DNA of 10,894 bases from Acidobacteriota bacterium (GTDB taxonomy: Bacteria > Acidobacteriota > Blastocatellia > Pyrinomonadales > Pyrinomonadaceae). The DNA lies in contig JAEZJR010000189.1 of the NCBI GenBank assembly GCA_023415725.1, positions 1-10,894 of the forward strand, read 5' to 3'. Made by a program: the position numbers and the translations under genes. This document shows, one piece after another, positions 7,117 through 10,894 of the stretch (the first letter of the stretch is position 1; every line of letters starts with the position of its first letter). The notes beneath the pieces are model-generated. The model made no database searches, was not told the DNA's origin, and saw nothing but the letters and a program-made list of their open reading frames with translations.

Positions 7117-9603
7117 CTAGGAATTCATCTCCTGCACATCCGCCAGATCTTCATATGCCTTCTGAAGCACTGGCCTTGCGCGGGTGGAGCCGTCCATGTC
7201 GCCGATGTAGCCTTCTTTGACCATCGCATCGAGGATGGCGGCGGCACGGCCGTAACCGATTCGCAGGTGGCGTTGGAGCAGCGATGTTGATCCGCGCTTA
7301 GCCGAAACGACGCATTTCAGCGCGTCCCAGAAAAGCGGGTCGCGGCGGCCCGGCAGATCGCCCGAGTCGTCGAGTTCCTCGTCGGATTTCGTGATCGTCG
7401 TGTCGTACTCCGGTCTTCCCTGCCGCTTTACTTCAGCGACCGTTTTGCCGATCTCCACCTCGTCCACGTAAGCGCCGTGAATGCGAACCACCTGCGAGCT
7501 TGCCGGCGGCAGGAAGAGCATGTCGCCCTTGCCCAACAAACCTTCCGCGCCGTTCGCGTCGATGATCGTCCGCGAGTCAACCTTCGACGAAACGCGGTAA
7601 GAAATACGCGCCGGGAAGTTCGCTTTGATCAAGCCGGTGATCACGTCCACCGACGGCCTCTGTGTCGCGAGAACGAGGTGGATGCCCACCGCACGGGCCA
7701 TCTGAGCGAGCCGCGTGATCGATTCTTCGACCTCCTTGCCAGAAACCATCATCAGGTCCGCAAGCTCGTCGATGATGATCACGATGTACGGCAGCGTGCG
7801 GTGCGGTTCGCCGGTCTCCTCATCGTACTGCTCGATCGAGTTCCGACGCGTAACCTCGGCGTTGTACCCGTCGATGTTTCGCACGCCCCAACCCGCGAGG
7901 TCCTTGTACCGCCGCTCCATCTCGGTCACTGCCCATTTGAGCGAGATAGCAGCTCGTTTCGGGTCGGTGATGATCGGCGTGGCGAGGTGCGGGATGTCGG
8001 CGTAAAGCCCGAGTTCGAGCCGCTTCGGGTCGACCATGATGAATTTCACCTGGTCCGGCCTCGCCTTAAAGAGGATCGACATCACGAGCGAGTTCACACC
8101 GACGGATTTACCCGCACCGGTCGCACCCGCGATCAGCAAGTGCGGCATCTTCGCGAGGTCCGCGACGTAGTTGAGCCCGTCGATGGTCTTGCCGAGTGCT
8201 ATCGTCAGCAGCCCTTCGGAATCCTTGAACTTCTTCGATTCGATCACCTCGCGCAGCACGATCGTCTCGCGACGCTCATTCGGCACCTCGATCCCGACGA
8301 AAGCCTTTCCGGGAATACGGTCGATGCGGATCGACTCGGCACGAAGAGCAAGGCAGAGGTCATCGACCAGGCCGGTCACACGGGAATACTTCACGCCCGG
8401 ATCGGGTTTGAATTCGTAGGTCGTCACGACCGGCCCGGGGCAGATGTTGACCACCTTCCCTGCGACGTTGAACTCCTTCGTCTTTTCGGCGAGCGATTCG
8501 GCGACCGCGAGAAGTTCCTTGTCCTTATGCTCTATTTTCGGTGCAGGCGGATGGAGGAGCTGCGAGCTCGGCAATACGTAGCCCTCGTAATTGGCCGCCT
8601 GGGCCATCATGACCGGTTCGTCCGCTTCCTCTTCGAAAACTACGGGCTCATCGAAATCCCCATCGAGTTCGCCGGTATGCTTGGTCGGCGTGATCGGGAT
8701 CTCACCCAGCGGTCCGCTCGCTTCCCTCGATGCAGAAACACTCGGATCGACGGCGATCGTCGGCGGGATGAACTCCTCCTCCGCCGCGATGTCGAGCTGC
8801 GTTTCGCCGACCGGTTCGAGCTGTGTGGTGTTCACAGGGACCGCGATGTCACCGGTGTCTTTCTTCTTACGGCCGCGGCCGTTAACGCTCGGCGCATCAG
8901 GGATCGCGATGGTCGGCGAGCCGGCTACCGACTTGCCGCGCGTGCGCCGGCTCTTCGGGCCCTGTTCGGCATCGAGGGCGAGCTGTGCCGCCTTCGCCTG
9001 GCGGCGTTTTTCCAGCCACTCCTCGACGTGGATCTTGAAGTTGCTCTTCGCAACGTCAACATGCCCGAAGACCCAGTTGAACGAGAAATTCGTGATCAGA
9101 AGCACTGCCACCGTGAAGAACGCCAGCAGCACGATCGCCGTCCCCGTCGTGCCGATCAACTTTGCTGAAAGATACGGAAACGCCCCGCCGAGCACGCCGC
9201 CGTACGACGGCTGGATCATATAAAGAAGCCCTGAGATCGAAAGCAGGAAAAGCAGGTACCCGATCGACCGCGACGGACGCAGCCTCAGCTGGGCCGCCTG
9301 GTAAACCCGCCATGCGATGAACGCGATCATCGCCGGAAGCAGGTATGCCGTCCACCCGATCGCCGCGAAGAGTATCGCCGCGATGTTCGCGCCGACGACG
9401 CCGATCCAGTTCCGCGTCGGCGCGTTCGCCGAAAATCCGGTCCCCATTATCGACCGGTCCTCGGGGCTCGCCGTCATCAGGCATAGGAAGATCAGCACCG
9501 CCGCCGCAACCAGAACGACCGCGACCACCTCGTTCAACCGCGATGACGCGGCCGCGCCCTTGCCGCCCTTCTTCGCAGCAAGGTCGTGCCGTCCGCCAAG
9601 CAA
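7117..9603 (-). CDS. ftsK: FtsK/SpoIIIE-type DNA translocase
   Basis: FtsK anchors at the division septum and pumps chromosomal DNA, helping resolve and segregate chromosomes. The 828-residue reading has about four to five N-terminal membrane helices (about 24-43, 66-101, 115-131, 150-176). A charged, Pro/acid-rich linker (about 195-350) follows. Then comes the alpha domain (about 360-450) and the RecA-like motor with Walker A GATGAGKS (493-500) and Walker B YIVIIIDELAD (D612, E613), plus LATQRPSVDVITG. The C-terminal gamma winged helix (about 755-820) has DPLFWDALKCVV, STSLLQRHLRIGYGRAA and GYIG, the family's KOPS-reading domain. The start is uncertain. An in-frame TAA at 9624-9622 limits it. 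There is no ATG before the first helix; TTG at 9603 or TTG at 9537 (forming TTGA with the stop of the overlapping zinc-ribbon ORF) are the candidates. Probably co-transcribed with prfB. Confidence 0.95.
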   Translation of the reverse strand: MLGGRHDLAAKKGGKGAAASSRLNEVVAVVLVAAAVLIFLCLMTASPEDRSIMGTGFSANAPTRNWIGVVGANIAAILFAAIGWTAYLLPAMIAFIAWRVYQAAQLRLRPSRSIGYLLFLLSISGLLYMIQPSYGGVLGGAFPYLSAKLIGTTGTAIVLLAFFTVAVLLITNFSFNWVFGHVDVAKSNFKIHVEEWLEKRRQAKAAQLALDAEQGPKSRRTRGKSVAGSPTIAIPDAPSVNGRGRKKKDTGDIAVPVNTTQLEPVGETQLDIAAEEEFIPPTIAVDPSVSASREASGPLGEIPITPTKHTGELDGDFDEPVVFEEEADEPVMMAQAANYEGYVLPSSQLLHPPAPKIEHKDKELLAVAESLAEKTKEFNVAGKVVNICPGPVVTTYEFKPDPGVKYSRVTGLVDDLCLALRAESIRIDRIPGKAFVGIEVPNERRETIVLREVIESKKFKDSEGLLTIALGKTIDGLNYVADLAKMPHLLIAGATGAGKSVGVNSLVMSILFKARPDQVKFIMVDPKRLELGLYADIPHLATPIITDPKRAAISLKWAVTEMERRYKDLAGWGVRNIDGYNAEVTRRNSIEQYDEETGEPHRTLPYIVIIIDELADLMMVSGKEVEESITRLAQMARAVGIHLVLATQRPSVDVITGLIKANFPARISYRVSSKVDSRTIIDANGAEGLLGKGDMLFLPPASSQVVRIHGAYVDEVEIGKTVAEVKRQGRPEYDTTITKSDEELDDSGDLPGRRDPLFWDALKCVVSAKRGSTSLLQRHLRIGYGRAAAILDAMVKEGYIGDMDGSTRARPVLQKAYEDLADVQEMNS

Positions 9604-9656
9604 AAATTCAACTCGTCGTCCTTATAGGTTTCCTTGCAAGTGGGGCAGATCTTCAT
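9534..9656 (-). CDS. Small zinc-ribbon peptide overlapping the ftsK 5' end
   Basis: A 40-residue frame starts at ATG 9656-9654 and ends at TGA 9536-9534. It opens with MKICPTCKETYKDDELNFC, followed by LADGTTLL. This CPxC plus FC arrangement with acidic residues and an ADGT turn is a pattern I associate with zinc-ribbon N-termini in Acidobacteria. The last residues (RRRAARARPRHRG) are basic, low-complexity and probably just the shadow of ftsK codons. The ORF overlaps the ftsK reading by 70 bases in another frame (-1 relative to it), and its TGA overlaps a TTG of ftsK as TTGA. It may be a real leader peptide, the remnant of a longer zinc-ribbon protein truncated by rearrangement, or a domain joined to FtsK by a frameshift. 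Its ATG is only three bases from repeat copy 2. Confidence 0.5.
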   Translation of the reverse strand: MKICPTCKETYKDDELNFCLADGTTLLRRRAARARPRHRG

Positions 9657-9659
9657 TAC

Positions 9660-9780
9660 TTCTGTGTTCTTCCGTGCGTTCCGTGTCTTCCGTGGTTCAG
9701 GTCTTTTCTTCTTGTTCTGTGTATTCTGTGGTTAAAAAAATCAACCACAGAATACACAGAAAAACACGGAACACACAGAA
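9660..9780. repeat. Palindromic repeat, copy 2 (TTCCGTG family), between prfB and ftsK
   Basis: The inner arms 9715-9733 and 9743-9761 are a perfect 19-bp inverted repeat around a 9-base loop AAAAAAATC (9734-9742). Outer sequences 9660-9676 and 9763-9780 also pair with a bulge. The left arm carries the 9-bp periodic series TTCTGTG, TTCCGTGCG, TTCCGTGTC, TTCCGTGG. The core matches the reverse complement of copy 1 at 20 of 21 positions (loop AAAAAAATC versus AAAAAAATG between GTGGTT and AACCAC), so the two are the same family in opposite genomic orientation. It fills the space between the prfB stop (3 bases away) and the zinc-ribbon ATG (3 bases away). Confidence 0.88.
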
Positions 9781-9783
9781 TTT

Positions 9784-10894
9784 TTAATTCCCGTTGCCGC
9801 TCACCGGTTTCCCGGTCTTTTTGAATAGCAGGAACTCCTTGATGAAATCGTCGATCTCGCCGTCCAGCACCGCGTCGACGTCGGTCACTTCGAATTTGGT
9901 CCGGGTGTCCTTAACGAGGCGGTAGGGGTGCAGCACGTAGTTGCGGATCTGCGAACCGAACGAGATGTCCATCTTGTTCGCTTCGAGATCGGCGGTCTCG
10001 GCGCGGCGTTTTTCCAGCTCAAGTTCGTAGAGTTTCGAACGCAGCACCTGCATCGCGACGGCGCGGTTCTGTATCTGCGAACGCTGGTTCTGGCAGGTGA
10101 CCACGATGTTGGTCGGCAAGTGGGTGATCCGCACGGCGCTGTCCGTAACGTTGACGTGCTGCCCGCCGGCACCGGATGAGCGGTAGGTGTCGATCCGCAG
10201 GTCCTTATCCTCGATGATGACCTCGATGTTCTCGTCGATCTCCGGCGAGACGAACATCGACGCGAAGCTCGTCTCTCGGCTCCCGCCCGAGGCGAACGGC
10301 GAGATACGCACGAGCCGGTGAACACCCGCTTCCGTCGCAAGCAGCCCGTAGGCATAATCGCCCTCGACGCGGAACGTCGCCGACTTCAGCCCGGCCTCGC
10401 TCCCCGATTGCTCGTCAAGGATCTCCACCTTGAACCCGCGTCGCTCCGCCCAGCGGATGTACATCCGCAGAAGCATCTGGCAGAAGTCCTGGGCGTCCGT
10501 CCCGCCCGCCCCCGCCTGCAGCGAGCAGATAGCGTTGTTCGCGTCCGTCTCGCCCGACAGGAGCGATTGCACCTCAGCCACGGTGACGTCCTTTTCGAGT
10601 TTAGTGATGAGAGCCTCGAGCTCCTTCGCCGAATCCTCATCCGCGTCAGCGAATTCGAACAGCACCTCCGCGTCCGAAACGCCCCGCTCAAAATCGGCCT
10701 GCTGCTGCAAAGCCTTCTCAAGCCGGCTCCGCACCGACATCACCTTCTGCGCCTTCTCCGAGTCGTTCCAAAAATCCGGCTCAGAGATCTGCGCCTCTAA
10801 CTTTTCAAGCTCTTTTTCCTTCCCCGGCCGGTCAAAGAAACCTCCCAAGTTGGGCAACTTTCTCTTTTATCTCTTCGTGTTTTGACTGCAGTTC
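9784..10894 (-). CDS. prfB: Peptide chain release factor 2, frameshifted gene, N-terminus cut by window edge
   Basis: RF2 recognises UGA and UAA stop codons and triggers peptide release on the ribosome. In the window the product is 20 residues in the initial frame (ending EIKEKVAQLGRFL before an in-frame TGA at 10834-10832), then 349 residues in the +1 frame from GAC at 10833. This gives about 369 residues, near full family length, with only a few N-terminal residues missing beyond 10894. The stop-codon-reading SPF tripeptide is at about 198-200 (VRISPFASGG), and the catalytic GGQ is at about 243-245 (RSSGAGGQHVNVTDSAVRITH). The N-terminal helical domain is EKELEKLEAQISEPDFWND onward. A TTG at 10857 could be read as a start of one unbroken frame (MPNLGGFFDRPG), but the conserved RF2 N-terminus lies in the other frame, so that start is rejected. 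The gene is followed by repeat copy 2, then ftsK. Confidence 0.97.
10831..10846 (-). other. prfB: Programmed +1 frameshift site of prfB
   Basis: Reading the minus strand, GGGAGG (10846-10841) is a Shine-Dalgarno-like stimulator. TTT follows, then the shift codon CTT (10837-10835), the in-frame stop TGA (10834-10832) and C (10831). This is the same order and the same 3-base spacing as the known E. coli prfB site (SD, UAU, CUU UGA C). When RF2 is scarce, tRNA-Leu slips from CUU to UUU and translation resumes at GAC, making full-length RF2. When RF2 is plentiful, it terminates at UGA. Confidence 0.95.

Noticed and set aside
7477..9168. Long open plus-strand frame (563 codons) opposite ftsK
   Set aside because: It is rich in Arg, Asp and His with no domain pattern, as expected for the antisense of a GC-rich gene. 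FtsK motifs on the minus strand are unambiguous.
10832..10857. In-frame TGA in prfB as a damaging mutation or sequencing error
   Set aside because: The surrounding GGGAGG-TTT-CTT-TGA-C matches the known programmed frameshift arrangement exactly in order and spacing.

Overview
The window looks like chromosomal housekeeping DNA from a GC-rich, Gram-negative-type bacterium, most likely an acidobacterium of the Blastocatellia/Pyrinomonadaceae kind. That placement is an inference from the protein style: a lipoprotein with an SH3-like domain, a stand-alone zinc-ribbon peptide starting MKICPTC, an FtsK with an acidic linker, and dispersed TTCCGTG-type palindromic repeats. No 16S or other decisive marker is present.

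Layout. (1) 1-1719, minus strand: an M61-like secreted metallopeptidase followed, 24 bp downstream, by an SH3-domain lipoprotein that runs off the left edge. (2) 1720-1944: a divergent intergenic region holding an overlooked 25-residue membrane-peptide ORF (1792-1869) and a strong terminator-like hairpin whose T-tract ends exactly at the purH ATG. (3) 1945-3606, plus strand: purH, the bifunctional enzyme for the last two steps of IMP synthesis. (4) 3607-3862: a spacer with a good sigma70-type promoter followed within about 25 bp by a second terminator-like hairpin. (5) 3863-6855, plus strand: comEA and comEC, overlapping by ATGA, the periplasmic DNA receptor and inner-membrane DNA channel for natural transformation. 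(6) 6856-7116: a converging-gene spacer filled by a long imperfect palindrome (repeat copy 1). (7) 7117-10894, minus strand: prfB (peptide release factor 2), then repeat copy 2, a 40-residue zinc-ribbon ORF, and ftsK (DNA translocase for chromosome segregation at division).

The points that a routine annotation would probably get wrong are as follows. prfB does not start at the TTG near 10857: the classic autoregulatory +1 frameshift site (GGGAGG, then CTT TGA C) is visible, and the true N-terminus continues off the right edge. The ftsK 5' end is ambiguous: it has only TTG candidates and overlaps a small zinc-ribbon ORF whose stop codon forms a TTGA overlap with one candidate. The two 9-bp-periodic palindromic repeats are copies of one family in opposite genomic orientation, but in the same orientation relative to the gene that ends just before each. 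I see no defence system, mobile element with a transposase, CRISPR array, tRNA or rRNA. No clearly new multi-gene system is evident; the novelty candidates are the small ORFs, the leader hairpins and the repeat family.
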